Shown piece by piece: positions 17,547-25,586 of a DNA stretch of 46,742 nt (positions are counted from its first letter, which is position 1; the number at the start of each line of letters is the position of its first letter). The notes under the pieces were generated by a model. It had not been told where the DNA came from. It saw only the letters and a list, made by a program, of their open reading frames with translations, and made no database searches. The DNA comes from Gelidibacter sp. (GTDB lineage: Bacteria; Bacteroidota; Bacteroidia; Flavobacteriales; Flavobacteriaceae), in NCBI GenBank assembly GCA_010906935.1, contig JAAFHC010000035.1:1-46742 (forward strand), written 5' to 3'. The position numbers were made by a program, and so were the translations under genes.

Positions 17547-17577
17547 TAGTTTCCATAGAAACTAATTCGTATTTTTG
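17547..17577 (+). promoter_or_regulatory. Promoter of the bS21-symporter operon with overlapping operator
   Basis: TAGTTTC-CATA-GAAACTA (17547-17564) is a perfect inverted repeat with 7-base arms. It lies directly upstream of TATTTTTG (17570-17577), a full match to the TAnnTTTG -7 element, so a protein bound there would cover the -33/-7 interval. Transcription would start near 17583, giving a leader of about 25 bases before the ATG at 17608. The adjacent MarR protein is the natural candidate ligand. Confidence 0.6.
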
Positions 17578-17607
17578 CATAATAACCAATAAATTAAAAC
17601 AAGAAAT

Positions 17608-17802
17608 ATGCTCATTATACAAGTAAAGGAAGGCGAAAACATTGACAGAGCGCTAAAGAGATACAAACAAAAAACAAGAAGAACAAAACTGATCAATAAT
17701 TTAAGAGACCAAAAACAATTTATCAAAAAATCGGTTAAAAACAGAAAGAAAAAAGGAAAAGCGATTTACGTACAGAATTTAAGAAATCAAGAAGAGAAAT
17801 AG
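17608..17802 (+). CDS. rpsU: bS21-like ribosomal protein (divergent paralogue?)
   Basis: This 64-residue, very basic protein has the bS21 signature at its start (MLII.VKEGENIDRALKRYK) and end (YVQNLRNQEE), and the family's usual length for Bacteroidota. bS21 binds the 30S platform near the 3' end of 16S rRNA. The middle differs from the usual Bacteroidota form: where most have a KFDKTGT..QLR segment, this has KTRRTKLINNLR, and the helix after it is unusually lysine-rich (KKSVKNRKKKGKA). It heads an operon with a GNAT enzyme, a Na+/solute symporter and a racemase, starting two bases before the next gene. There is no strong Shine-Dalgarno upstream. It could be a second, regulated bS21 or the only one in the genome. 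Confidence 0.85.
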   Translation: MLIIQVKEGENIDRALKRYKQKTRRTKLINNLRDQKQFIKKSVKNRKKKGKAIYVQNLRNQEEK

Positions 17803-17804
17803 AT

Positions 17805-18260
17805 ATGGAAACTTTTAAAATTTACAACAAAATCACAGAACCTTCAGCAGCAGAAAAGGAGGAAGTTATTTCATTTTTATATCAGCATTTGCAGGAATAC
17901 GGCGATAAAAAGGAAGACATTGGCAAATGTTTCGATTTCGCCATTAAGGATTCAGTAGAAGAACTTGGCGGATTTGTTTTGATTATTCTGGAAAACGATG
18001 AAATTCAAGGAGTTACAATAGTGAACAAAACCGGAATGGCAGGTTATATTCCTGAAAACATTCTTGTATACATTGCTGTTCACGAAAATGCCAGAGGCAA
18101 AGGCTACGGTAAAAAACTTATGAACAAAGCCATTGAATTGGCCGATGGAGATATCGCTTTGCACGTAGAACCTAACAATCCGGCAAAATTTTTATATGAA
18201 AAATTAGGTTTTGAAAACAAATACAAATACTTAGAAATGCGACTTAAGAAACAAAAATAA
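17805..18260 (+). CDS. GNAT N-acetyltransferase
   Basis: This 151-residue GNAT domain protein would transfer an acetyl group from acetyl-CoA to an amine. The acetyl-CoA loop is in YIAVHENARGKGYGKKLMNKA (R-G-K-G-Y-G pattern, about residues 85-105). The C-terminal NPAKFLYEKLGFE is the usual GNAT end. The substrate cannot be told. It begins two bases after the bS21-like gene and ends five bases before the symporter gene, so it is an integral part of the operon. A protein N-terminus, a small amine or an amino acid brought in by the symporter are all possible. Confidence 0.88.
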   Translation: METFKIYNKITEPSAAEKEEVISFLYQHLQEYGDKKEDIGKCFDFAIKDSVEELGGFVLIILENDEIQGVTIVNKTGMAGYIPENILVYIAVHENARGKGYGKKLMNKAIELADGDIALHVEPNNPAKFLYEKLGFENKYKYLEMRLKKQK

Positions 18261-18265
18261 CAAAT

Positions 18266-19669
18266 ATGGCTATTTTAGACATTGTTGTTTTTGTTGTTTA
18301 CATGGTCTTAGTTTTAGGAATTGGGTTTTATTTTTTTAATAAAAACAAAACCGTTAAGGACTATTACATTGGTGGAGGTGAAATGAGTAGTTTGCATGTT
18401 GGGCTTTCCGTTGTTGCAACAGATGTAGGCGGTGGGTTTTCTATTGGATTGGGTGGACTTGGTTTTGTTATGGGAATATCCGGTTCCTGGATGCTATTTA
18501 CCGGACTTATTGGCGCTTGGTTAAGCGCCGTTTTTTTGATTCCAAAGGTTGTAAAGCTTGGCAATTTGCATGGTTTTTTAACATTTCCAGAATTTTTGAA
18601 GCACAGTTACGGAACAACAGTAGCGCTGGTTGCAGGTATTATTTCCTTTATTGGCTATTTAGGTTTTACTTCATCTCAATTTCTTGCCGGAGCGAAGCTG
18701 GCTGTGGGCACATTTCCTTCTCTTGACTTAAATGAAGCTTTGCTGATAATGGGAGGTATAGCATTAGTTTATACTGCTTTTGGCGGAATGAAAGCTGTAA
18801 TTTACACAGACACTTTTCAGTGGTTAATTTTAATGGGAGGATTAATTTTTGTTGGAATCCCTATTGCCTACAACTACCTTGGAGGTTATGAAGCGATTGT
18901 TGAAGTGCTTCCTGACAAATACTTTTCATTACAAAATGTTTCTTGGGTTCAAATTGTAAATTGGTTTGTAATTATTGTACCAATTTGGTTTGTTGGAATG
19001 ACACTTTATCAAAGAATTTATGCGTGTAAAGATGAAAAGACAGCAAAGAAAGCATGGTTTATCGCAGGGCTTTTTGAATATCCCACAATGGCATTTATGG
19101 GTGTAATTCTTGGATTATTTGCAAGAGTTGCGGCTGCAAAAGGTATTTTTATTTCCGACGGATTTGAAAGTGAAATTGGCATGGATCCTGAAATGGGCAT
19201 GCCTTTGCTTTTAAAACATGTCTTGCCCGTTGGTTTAATGGGATTGATGTTATCAGCTTATTTTTCTGCAATAATGTCAACAGCCGATAGCTGTTTACTT
19301 GCAGCTTCCGGTAATTTTGTAACGGATATATTAGGGCTTAAAAACCTTAATAAAAAAACGATAAGAATTTCTCAAATTATCACCTTCTTTGTTGGAGGTG
19401 CAGCAATAATAATCGCCACTACTATGCAAAGTGTACTGGAATTGATGTTGCTATCCTATTCATTTATGGTTTCGGGATTATTGGTACCGGTGTTGGGAAT
19501 TCTATTATCAAAAAACAGAAAACCTTTAGCGGCTTTATATGCTATGCTTGTAGGAGGATCTTCTACGTTAATCTTAACTTTTCTTGAAATAAAAATTCCT
19601 TTTGGTTTCGACCCAATATTAATTGGAATTTCACTATCTTCCATCGTCTATTTAACAATTAAAAAATAA
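18266..19669 (+). CDS. Sodium:solute symporter (SSS family)
   Basis: This 467-residue inner-membrane Na+-coupled importer of the SSS family has about 13 hydrophobic segments. The opening block VKDYYIGGGEMSSLHVGLSVVATDVGGG is the family's typical first two helices, and SAYFSAIMSTADSCLLAASGNF is the Na+-site helix region. Within the SSS family it is nearer to proline/amino-acid or general organic-solute carriers than to the sugar branch represented at 31661-33313. Flanked by a racemase and followed by aminopeptidase P, an amino acid is the likely cargo (proline, hydroxyproline or ornithine are guesses). It lies five bases after the GNAT gene and four bases before the racemase. Confidence 0.9.
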   Translation: MAILDIVVFVVYMVLVLGIGFYFFNKNKTVKDYYIGGGEMSSLHVGLSVVATDVGGGFSIGLGGLGFVMGISGSWMLFTGLIGAWLSAVFLIPKVVKLGNLHGFLTFPEFLKHSYGTTVALVAGIISFIGYLGFTSSQFLAGAKLAVGTFPSLDLNEALLIMGGIALVYTAFGGMKAVIYTDTFQWLILMGGLIFVGIPIAYNYLGGYEAIVEVLPDKYFSLQNVSWVQIVNWFVIIVPIWFVGMTLYQRIYACKDEKTAKKAWFIAGLFEYPTMAFMGVILGLFARVAAAKGIFISDGFESEIGMDPEMGMPLLLKHVLPVGLMGLMLSAYFSAIMSTADSCLLAASGNFVTDILGLKNLNKKTIRISQIITFFVGGAAIIIATTMQSVLELMLLSYSFMVSGLLVPVLGILLSKNRKPLAALYAMLVGGSSTLILTFLEIKIPFGFDPILIGISLSSIVYLTIKK

Positions 19670-19673
19670 CGAA

Positions 19674-20747
19674 ATGGCATTTATAACACTTAATAAGAAA
19701 TCTTTAGCTCATAATTATTCATTTTTACAATCGTTATTTAAAAGGCATGATAAAGAATGGGCGCCTGTATTGAAGATGCTTTGCGGAAATAAAACCTTTC
19801 TGGAATATGTTTTATCTTTAGGTGATGAACAAGTTTGTGATGCCCGATTGACAAATTTAAAAAAAATTAAAGCCATAAACCCAAACAAAGAAACCATTTA
19901 CATAAAACCTCCTGCAAAGAGAAGCTTAGCCAATGTGGTAAAATACGCCGATGTTAGTTTTAATACAGAATTAACAACCATGAAATGGTTATCTTTAGAA
20001 GCCGTTAAACAAGAAAAAGTTCACCGAATTATAATTATGATTGAATTGGGCGATCTGCGTGAAGGCATTATGGGTGAGTATTTAATGGAATTTTACAAAA
20101 AAATATTTGAACTGCCCAATATTCAAGTGGCTGGAATTGGTGCAAATCTCAATTGTTTAAGTGGCGTAATGCCCAGCAAAGACAAACTCATTCAACTGAG
20201 TTTGTATGAGCAATTGATTGAAGCAAAGTTCGGCAAAAAAATAGATTATGTTTCGGGAGGATCTTCTGTGATGATACCACTTTTAATGAAAAAGCAAATT
20301 CCCAAAGGCGTAAATCATTTTAGAATTGGGGAAACCTTGTTTTTTGGCGTTGATTTGTTTACCAATAAAACAATTCCTAAAATGAAGAATGATATTTTTT
20401 TGCTTTATGCTGAAATCATTGAAATTACGGAAAAACCTATTGTTCCTTACGGTTATTTGGAGGAAAATCCATCAGGAGAAACCTTGGAGATTGACCCCGA
20501 GGATTACGGAAAAAACCATAGTCGAGGAATTTTGGACATAGGGCTTTTGGATATTTCCAAAACAGAATTTATTATGCCTGTTGATGAAAATATTTCTTTT
20601 ATTGGCGCAAGCTCTGATATGTTGGTAGTGGATTTAAGTAAAACCACAAAAAAATATAAAGTCGGTGATTTGGTTTCATTTAAAATGAAATATATGGGCG
20701 CGTTGCGCATCATGAATTCTGAATATATTGAAAAGAAACTTGTTTAA
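19674..20747 (+). CDS. PLP-dependent amino-acid racemase (ornithine racemase/YhfX-like)
   Basis: This 357-residue protein has a fold-III PLP barrel of the alanine racemase N-domain type. The PLP lysine is in PVLKMLCGN near residue 34. The blocks GIGANLNCLSGVMPSKDK, YVSGGSSVMIPLL and FRIGETLFFG are characteristic of the ornithine racemase / YhfX subgroup rather than of biosynthetic Alr. It would interconvert L and D forms of an amino acid, possibly one carried by the adjoining symporter. It is the last gene of the tight bS21-GNAT-symporter set; the next gene is 133 bases away. The substrate is unproven. Confidence 0.82.
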   Translation: MAFITLNKKSLAHNYSFLQSLFKRHDKEWAPVLKMLCGNKTFLEYVLSLGDEQVCDARLTNLKKIKAINPNKETIYIKPPAKRSLANVVKYADVSFNTELTTMKWLSLEAVKQEKVHRIIIMIELGDLREGIMGEYLMEFYKKIFELPNIQVAGIGANLNCLSGVMPSKDKLIQLSLYEQLIEAKFGKKIDYVSGGSSVMIPLLMKKQIPKGVNHFRIGETLFFGVDLFTNKTIPKMKNDIFLLYAEIIEITEKPIVPYGYLEENPSGETLEIDPEDYGKNHSRGILDIGLLDISKTEFIMPVDENISFIGASSDMLVVDLSKTTKKYKVGDLVSFKMKYMGALRIMNSEYIEKKLV

Positions 20748-20880
20748 TGTATTGTTTCATTTCCAGATTATTTCGGATTGCGTTTAATGGGATAAAATTT
20801 GCTTCAAAATTGATTTCAAAGAGAAAAAACTTCCTTAAATTTAGACTTTTTCAGCAGAGAATTTAACTAAATTAAACAAT

Positions 20881-22173
20881 ATGAGATACACACAAATTCC
20901 TTCCTCATTATTTATAAAAAATCGGCAAAATTTTACCGCAAAAATGGAACCGAATTCCATTGCTATATTAACTTCAAATGATGTAATGCCCAATAATGCA
21001 GATGATGAAATGGGGTTTTCCCAAAACAACGATTTGTTTTATTTAAGCGGCGCTGATCAGGAAGAATCTATTTTAGTATTGTATCCTGATGCTTCATTGC
21101 CTGCAAACAGGGAAATCTTGTTTGTGAAAGAAACAAGTGATCTCATTAAAATTTGGGAAGGCGACAAGTTAACTAAAGAAAAGGCTTTTGAAGTTTCGGG
21201 TGTTAAAAATATAAAATGGCTGCAAGATTTTGACTTGACATTGCAATATATGGCGTTTGAAGCAGACACTTTTTATTTGGGCCATAACGAACATAAAAAA
21301 ACATTGACTGCTGAAATGTTGACGCAACAAGACAGAATGATTGCCAAATGCAAAGAAAAATATCCATTGCATAATTATCAGCGTGCCGCAAAAATTACCC
21401 GAGAACTTCGTCAAATTAAATCAGAAGAAGAAATTGCATTAATGCAAAAAGCTGCAAATATAAGTGTTGGCGGTTTTAAAAGGGTTTTAAAAGCTGTGAA
21501 GCCGGAAATGATGGAATACGAATTGGAAGCGGAATTGACCTATGAATTAATCAGAAATGGTGCGAAACGTCACGCCTTTATGCCCATTGTGGCTTCAGGT
21601 GTAAATGCCTGCGCGTTGCATTACAACACAAATGATTCCATTTGTAAAGACGGCGATATGATATTAATGGATTTTGGCGTGTGTTATGCAAATTATAATT
21701 CTGATACTACTCGTTGTTTTCCTGTAAACGGGAAATTTTCTGTTCGTCAAAAAGAAGTTTACAATGCCGTATTGCACTGTTTAAAAGAAGGGTCTAAATT
21801 GCTAAAACCAGGAGCGGTTTCTGCCGAATACGAAAAACAAATGGCGGGTTTGGTTGAGCAGCAATTAATTAAATTGGGCGTGCTGGATGCCGAAAAAGTT
21901 AAAAATCAGGATCCGGAAATTCCGTTATATAAAAAATACTTTATGCACGGAACAGCCCATTTTATTGGTTTGGATGTGCATGACGTTGGTTTATATACCC
22001 GACCATTTGAAGCGGGAATGGTATTTACTTGTGAACCTGGAATTTATATTGCGGAAGAAGGAATCGGCTGCCGTTTGGAAAATGATTATTTAATCACCGA
22101 AAATGGTAATTTTAATTTAACGGCAGAAATGCCCATTGAAATTGACGAAATTGAAGCATTCATGAAGGTTTAG
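20881..22173 (+). CDS. Aminopeptidase P family protein (Xaa-Pro aminopeptidase, M24B)
   Basis: This 430-residue protein has an N-terminal creatinase/PepP domain (about 1-170) and a C-terminal pita-bread metallopeptidase domain. All five dinuclear-metal ligands are visible: D264 (MDFG), D275 (SDTTR), H360 (TAHFIG), E385 (CEPG) and E400 (RLEND). It removes the N-terminal residue from peptides whose second residue is proline. There is no signal peptide, so it is cytoplasmic. Its position after the symporter-racemase operon and near hydroxyproline catabolism fits use of proline-rich (collagen-like) peptides. It may have its own transcript, given the 133-base spacer. Confidence 0.95.
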   Translation: MRYTQIPSSLFIKNRQNFTAKMEPNSIAILTSNDVMPNNADDEMGFSQNNDLFYLSGADQEESILVLYPDASLPANREILFVKETSDLIKIWEGDKLTKEKAFEVSGVKNIKWLQDFDLTLQYMAFEADTFYLGHNEHKKTLTAEMLTQQDRMIAKCKEKYPLHNYQRAAKITRELRQIKSEEEIALMQKAANISVGGFKRVLKAVKPEMMEYELEAELTYELIRNGAKRHAFMPIVASGVNACALHYNTNDSICKDGDMILMDFGVCYANYNSDTTRCFPVNGKFSVRQKEVYNAVLHCLKEGSKLLKPGAVSAEYEKQMAGLVEQQLIKLGVLDAEKVKNQDPEIPLYKKYFMHGTAHFIGLDVHDVGLYTRPFEAGMVFTCEPGIYIAEEGIGCRLENDYLITENGNFNLTAEMPIEIDEIEAFMKV

Positions 22174-22550
22174 AATTCCAAACCAAAAGTTAGAAAACTT
22201 CAATTAATTAGTATAAAAAAACAGTTTCAATTTCTGCTTCTATCACAAAAAAGCTTAATTTAGTGACGAATTGGAAGTACACGTGTTTTATATTTTACAT
22301 GAGATTCTCCAATTCTTGGAAACTGGTAGGCATAATGATTGAATACTAAGCAATAGCGTAAGCATAAAAATATAAATTTATTGTTTTAAACTTACGTCCA
22401 TTGCTGTTTTAAGGTTTCTGAGTAACATTTAATTTACATACTTTTAATGCGAAGGAAAAAACAATTAAGGTCGCATTTAATAATATTGTGAACCATAGAA
22501 GGAATTAAAAAATCCTATTAATTGAAATATTTATCGTCAAATAATTGATA
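22174..22550. other. Spacer between aminopeptidase P and sensor kinase
   Basis: This 377-base AT-rich spacer carries no open frame or RNA that I can support. I saw no clear terminator hairpin and no full -33/-7 promoter for the kinase. Confidence 0.4.
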
Positions 22551-24380
22551 ATGAAGGAATCTATTCTAATAGGATTATTACAAAATGCAGCTTTATTGAT
22601 TGCTTTTTCAATGCTTTACCAAAATTTTTGGATTAAGCATGAAGGACCTAAGAATATTTTCGAAAAAATTATTGTCGGACTCGTTTTAAGCAGCATCGGT
22701 ATTATTTTGATGTCTACCCCTTGGATGATGGTTCCCGGAATTTCATTTGATATGCGTTCTGTATTGCTATCTGTCTCAGGATTATTTTTCGGACCAATTC
22801 CCACTGTAATTGCTATGTTGGCAACAGGATTTGTACGTTTATCCATTGGTGGAGTTGGTTTATGGATGGGTTTGGCAGTCATTCTTTTTTCAGGATCTAT
22901 CGGTTTGCTATGGAGAAAATTTAGGCCAAACTGGAAATCCAATAACTATTATATGGAATTGTTGGGCTTGGGATTGGTTGTGCACATATCAATGTCTGCT
23001 ACTACCATATTTCTGCCTACAGATATGATACTCCCTGCATTAAAGGTCATTGCAATTCCACTCATATTTATTTATTCTCCTGTGACCATGTTGCTGGGTA
23101 TTTTAATGGTTAATCAATATAAAAACTGGCAAAATGAATTGGCGCGACTGAAATTACAAGAATCTGAACGCCGATTTTCACAAATATTAGAAAGTGGAAA
23201 TGTGTTGTCACTGTTGTTGAATAATGATGGAACAATTAATTTTTGTAACGATTATTTATTGGAAATTACCGGCTATGAAAGGAGGGAAGTATTGGGGAAA
23301 AACTGGTTCGAGGGATTTGTTCCATTTGATGAAAGAGCAAAATTAAAACAGCTATTTTCTAATGGAATGATCAATAAGAAATTTTCAATAAATTTTGAAA
23401 ATAGAATATTGACAAAAGAAGGGGAGGAATTATATATTTTATGGTACAATATTGCATTAAAATCAGATACAGGAGAAGTATTGGGAACTGCCAGTATTGG
23501 GGTTAATGTCACAGACAGTAAAAGGCATGAAAAAAATCTTGAAGAAAAAAATGCAGAAATTGAAGCCCAAAATGAAGAGTACAGAAAAATAAATCAAGAA
23601 TTACTGAAAGCAAAAGAACATGCTGAAGAAAGCGACAGATTAAAATCGGCTTTTCTTGCCAATATGAGCCATGAAATTCGCACCCCAATGAACAGTATTC
23701 TTGGCTTCTCAGACTTGCTGAAAGAATCGAAATTAACAAGTGAAAAGCAGCATAGGTATATTGATGTTATTGAGCATAGCGGCAAACGAATGCTCAATAT
23801 TATTAACGATATTATCACAATCTCAGAAATAGAATCTGGGATTGTTGATATTCATAATTCAGAATTTAATATCAATGAGCAAATAGAAAGCATATATGCT
23901 TCATTTAAAGAAGAAATTGCACAAAATGGAATTAATTTCAGTTATTTAAACACCTTGCCGGATAGTGAAGCCATCATAAAATCGGATGGCGAAAAAATTT
24001 ATGCCGTTTTGGTCAATTTGGTTAAAAATGCCATAAAATTCACCAATCACGGTGCCATAGAATTTGGCTATAATCTAAAAAAAGATAGTGAGCCTGCCGA
24101 ACTCGAGTTTTTTGTAAAAGATACAGGCGAAGGTATTCGGCAGGAACAAAAGGAATTAATCTTTGAAAGATTTAGGCAGGGCAGCGAATCGCTTACCAGA
24201 AATTATGAAGGCGCAGGTTTGGGATTGGCTATTTCTAAAGCTTTTGTTGAAATGTTAGGTGGTAAAATTTGGGTTGAAAGCGATGAAGAAAATACAGCTT
24301 CAGGTAAGGATGGAAGCGCCACTTTTTACTTTACGATTCCCTATGATATAAAATTAAATAAAAAAAATAGTGATGAATAA
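22551..24380 (+). CDS. Sensor histidine kinase with LytS-like membrane domain and PAS
   Basis: This is a 609-residue inner-membrane sensor kinase. Residues about 1-185 hold five to six membrane helices resembling the 5TMR-LYT receptor module. A PAS domain (about 205-325) is followed by a short coiled coil and a HisKA domain with His374 in MSHEIRTPMNS. The HATPase part shows the N box (LVKNAIKF, near 495), G1 (DTGEGI, near 523) and G2 (GAGLGLAIS, near 553). I use ATG 22551, not the TTG six bases earlier. Its end overlaps the response regulator gene by eight bases, so the two are a coupled pair. The signal is unknown. Confidence 0.92.
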   Translation: MKESILIGLLQNAALLIAFSMLYQNFWIKHEGPKNIFEKIIVGLVLSSIGIILMSTPWMMVPGISFDMRSVLLSVSGLFFGPIPTVIAMLATGFVRLSIGGVGLWMGLAVILFSGSIGLLWRKFRPNWKSNNYYMELLGLGLVVHISMSATTIFLPTDMILPALKVIAIPLIFIYSPVTMLLGILMVNQYKNWQNELARLKLQESERRFSQILESGNVLSLLLNNDGTINFCNDYLLEITGYERREVLGKNWFEGFVPFDERAKLKQLFSNGMINKKFSINFENRILTKEGEELYILWYNIALKSDTGEVLGTASIGVNVTDSKRHEKNLEEKNAEIEAQNEEYRKINQELLKAKEHAEESDRLKSAFLANMSHEIRTPMNSILGFSDLLKESKLTSEKQHRYIDVIEHSGKRMLNIINDIITISEIESGIVDIHNSEFNINEQIESIYASFKEEIAQNGINFSYLNTLPDSEAIIKSDGEKIYAVLVNLVKNAIKFTNHGAIEFGYNLKKDSEPAELEFFVKDTGEGIRQEQKELIFERFRQGSESLTRNYEGAGLGLAISKAFVEMLGGKIWVESDEENTASGKDGSATFYFTIPYDIKLNKKNSDE

Positions 24381-24771
24381 TGAATTTAGAGGAAAACAAC
24401 AAATTAAAGATTTGAAAATTTTAATTGTTGAAGACGATCCAACATCAGTAATGATGCTGGTAATAATGATTGAAGATTATTGTAAATCGCCTTTAATTGC
24501 TCTTAACGGATTAGAAGCGGTTCAATTATGCAAAGAGAATCCAGACATAGATTTTGTGTTGATGGACATTAAAATGCACGAATTAAATGGCTATGAAGCA
24601 ACAAAGCAAATAAGGAAGTTTAATAAAGACCTTATTATTTTCGCACAAACAGCTTTTGCGCTTCCGGGAGACAAGGAAAAATCAATTGCAGCGGGATGCA
24701 ACGATTATATTTCAAAACCTTACAGTCAAAGTGAATTGACGGGGTTGATAAATAAATATATCAAGAAATAA
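24373..24771 (+). CDS. Single-domain response regulator (CheY-like)
   Basis: This 132-residue receiver has no output domain. The phosphoacceptor is D65 (VLMDIKM), the acidic pair is in VEDDPTS, and the switch Thr and Lys are in AQTAF and SKPYSQ. It overlaps the kinase gene by eight bases. With no DNA-binding domain it probably passes phosphate or a conformational signal to another protein, or acts as a phosphate sink. ATG 24373 is used in place of the adjacent GTG 24370. Confidence 0.93.
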   Translation: MNNEFRGKQQIKDLKILIVEDDPTSVMMLVIMIEDYCKSPLIALNGLEAVQLCKENPDIDFVLMDIKMHELNGYEATKQIRKFNKDLIIFAQTAFALPGDKEKSIAAGCNDYISKPYSQSELTGLINKYIKK

Positions 24772-24832
24772 ATATTTAAATTCAAAGCAATTATTAATAA
24801 AGCGGCAATTATTTTATCGCCAAATTCAAAAA

Positions 24833-25417
24833 ATGATAACAGTGAAAAAAATATTATTCTTAACAGGAGATTTCACGGAAGATTATGAAACAATGGTCCC
24901 TTTTCAAATGCTTGAAATGGTGGGTTATGAAGTTCATGCAGTTTGTCCGGGCAAAAAAAAGGGAGATTCTGTTAAAACAGCCATTCATGATTTTGAAGGT
25001 GACCAAACCTATTCTGAAAAACCCGGACATAATTTCACCTTAAATTACAGTTTTGACAAGGTAAATGTCAGTGATTATGCTGGCTTGGTTATTCCAGGAG
25101 GAAGAGCTCCCGAATACTTGCGACTAAACGAGAAAGTACTTAAAATGGTGCAGCATTTTTTTACCACCAATAAACCCGTTGCCGCAATTTGTCACGGTAT
25201 TCAAATTTTGACTGCCGCCAATGTTTTGAAAGGCAGGAAGTTAACCGCATATCCTGCTGTTGGTCCAGAAGTTAAAATTGCTGGAGGCGAATTTCAAAAT
25301 ATCCCTGCCGATGGAGTTTATGTTGACGGTAATTTGGTGACTTCACCTGCCTGGCCAGCACATGCAAATTTTATAAGGGAATTTTTAAAAATTTTGGGCG
25401 CAAAAATTAAGATTTAA
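24833..25417 (+). CDS. DJ-1/PfpI family protein
   Basis: This 194-residue protein of the DJ-1/PfpI (class I glutamine amidotransferase-like) superfamily has the nucleophile elbow AAICHGIQ with the conserved Cys, and the upstream Glu in [15 protein letters not shown]. Family members include glyoxalase-III-like deglycases, chaperones and intracellular peptidases, and the sequence does not decide among them. No signal peptide is present. It is 61 bases after the response regulator and may be transcribed with it. A hairpin-rich dispersed repeat follows. Confidence 0.9.
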   Translation: MITVKKILFLTGDFTEDYETMVPFQMLEMVGYEVHAVCPGKKKGDSVKTAIHDFEGDQTYSEKPGHNFTLNYSFDKVNVSDYAGLVIPGGRAPEYLRLNEKVLKMVQHFFTTNKPVAAICHGIQILTAANVLKGRKLTAYPAVGPEVKIAGGEFQNIPADGVYVDGNLVTSPAWPAHANFIREFLKILGAKIKI

Positions 25418-25429
25418 TTTTGTTGGCAA

Positions 25430-25545
25430 TATTTGGGCATTCCCCGCCAGCTGGCGGGTCGGGCTTTTCACTATATCTTTTTTACTTCGCCGAAAAGGCG
25501 AATAAAAAAGGATATCGCTGCAATCCCTAACGCGGCTTTTCCTTA
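25430..25545 (+). repeat. Structured dispersed repeat (GGGCTTTTC / ATCCCTAACGC family), copy 1
   Basis: Order of parts: GGGCATTC, the palindrome CCCGCCAGCTGGCGGG (25443-25458), TCGGGCTTTTCACTATATC, a hairpin TTCGCCGAAAAGGCGAA, GGATATCGCTGCAATCCC, then TAACGCGG. The TATATCTTTTTT and AAAAAAGGATATC parts are also complementary, so the whole element can fold into one long stem with branches. Related copies are at about 28262-28395 (opposite strand) and 40560-40712. Confidence 0.65.
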
Positions 25546-25586
25546 ATTAATAACTATCTTCACATAATATTTTACCCAATCTTACT

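Noticed and set aside
17608-17802. bS21-like gene as a phage-encoded ribosomal protein
   Set aside because: Phage bS21 genes exist, but nothing phage-like is nearby and the gene is embedded in a metabolic operon.
25430-25545. Possible integron attC site in the structured repeat (CCCTAACGC end)
   Set aside because: The end only loosely resembles an attC core; the paired GTTRRRY/RYYYAAC arms are not both present and no integrase or cassettes are seen.
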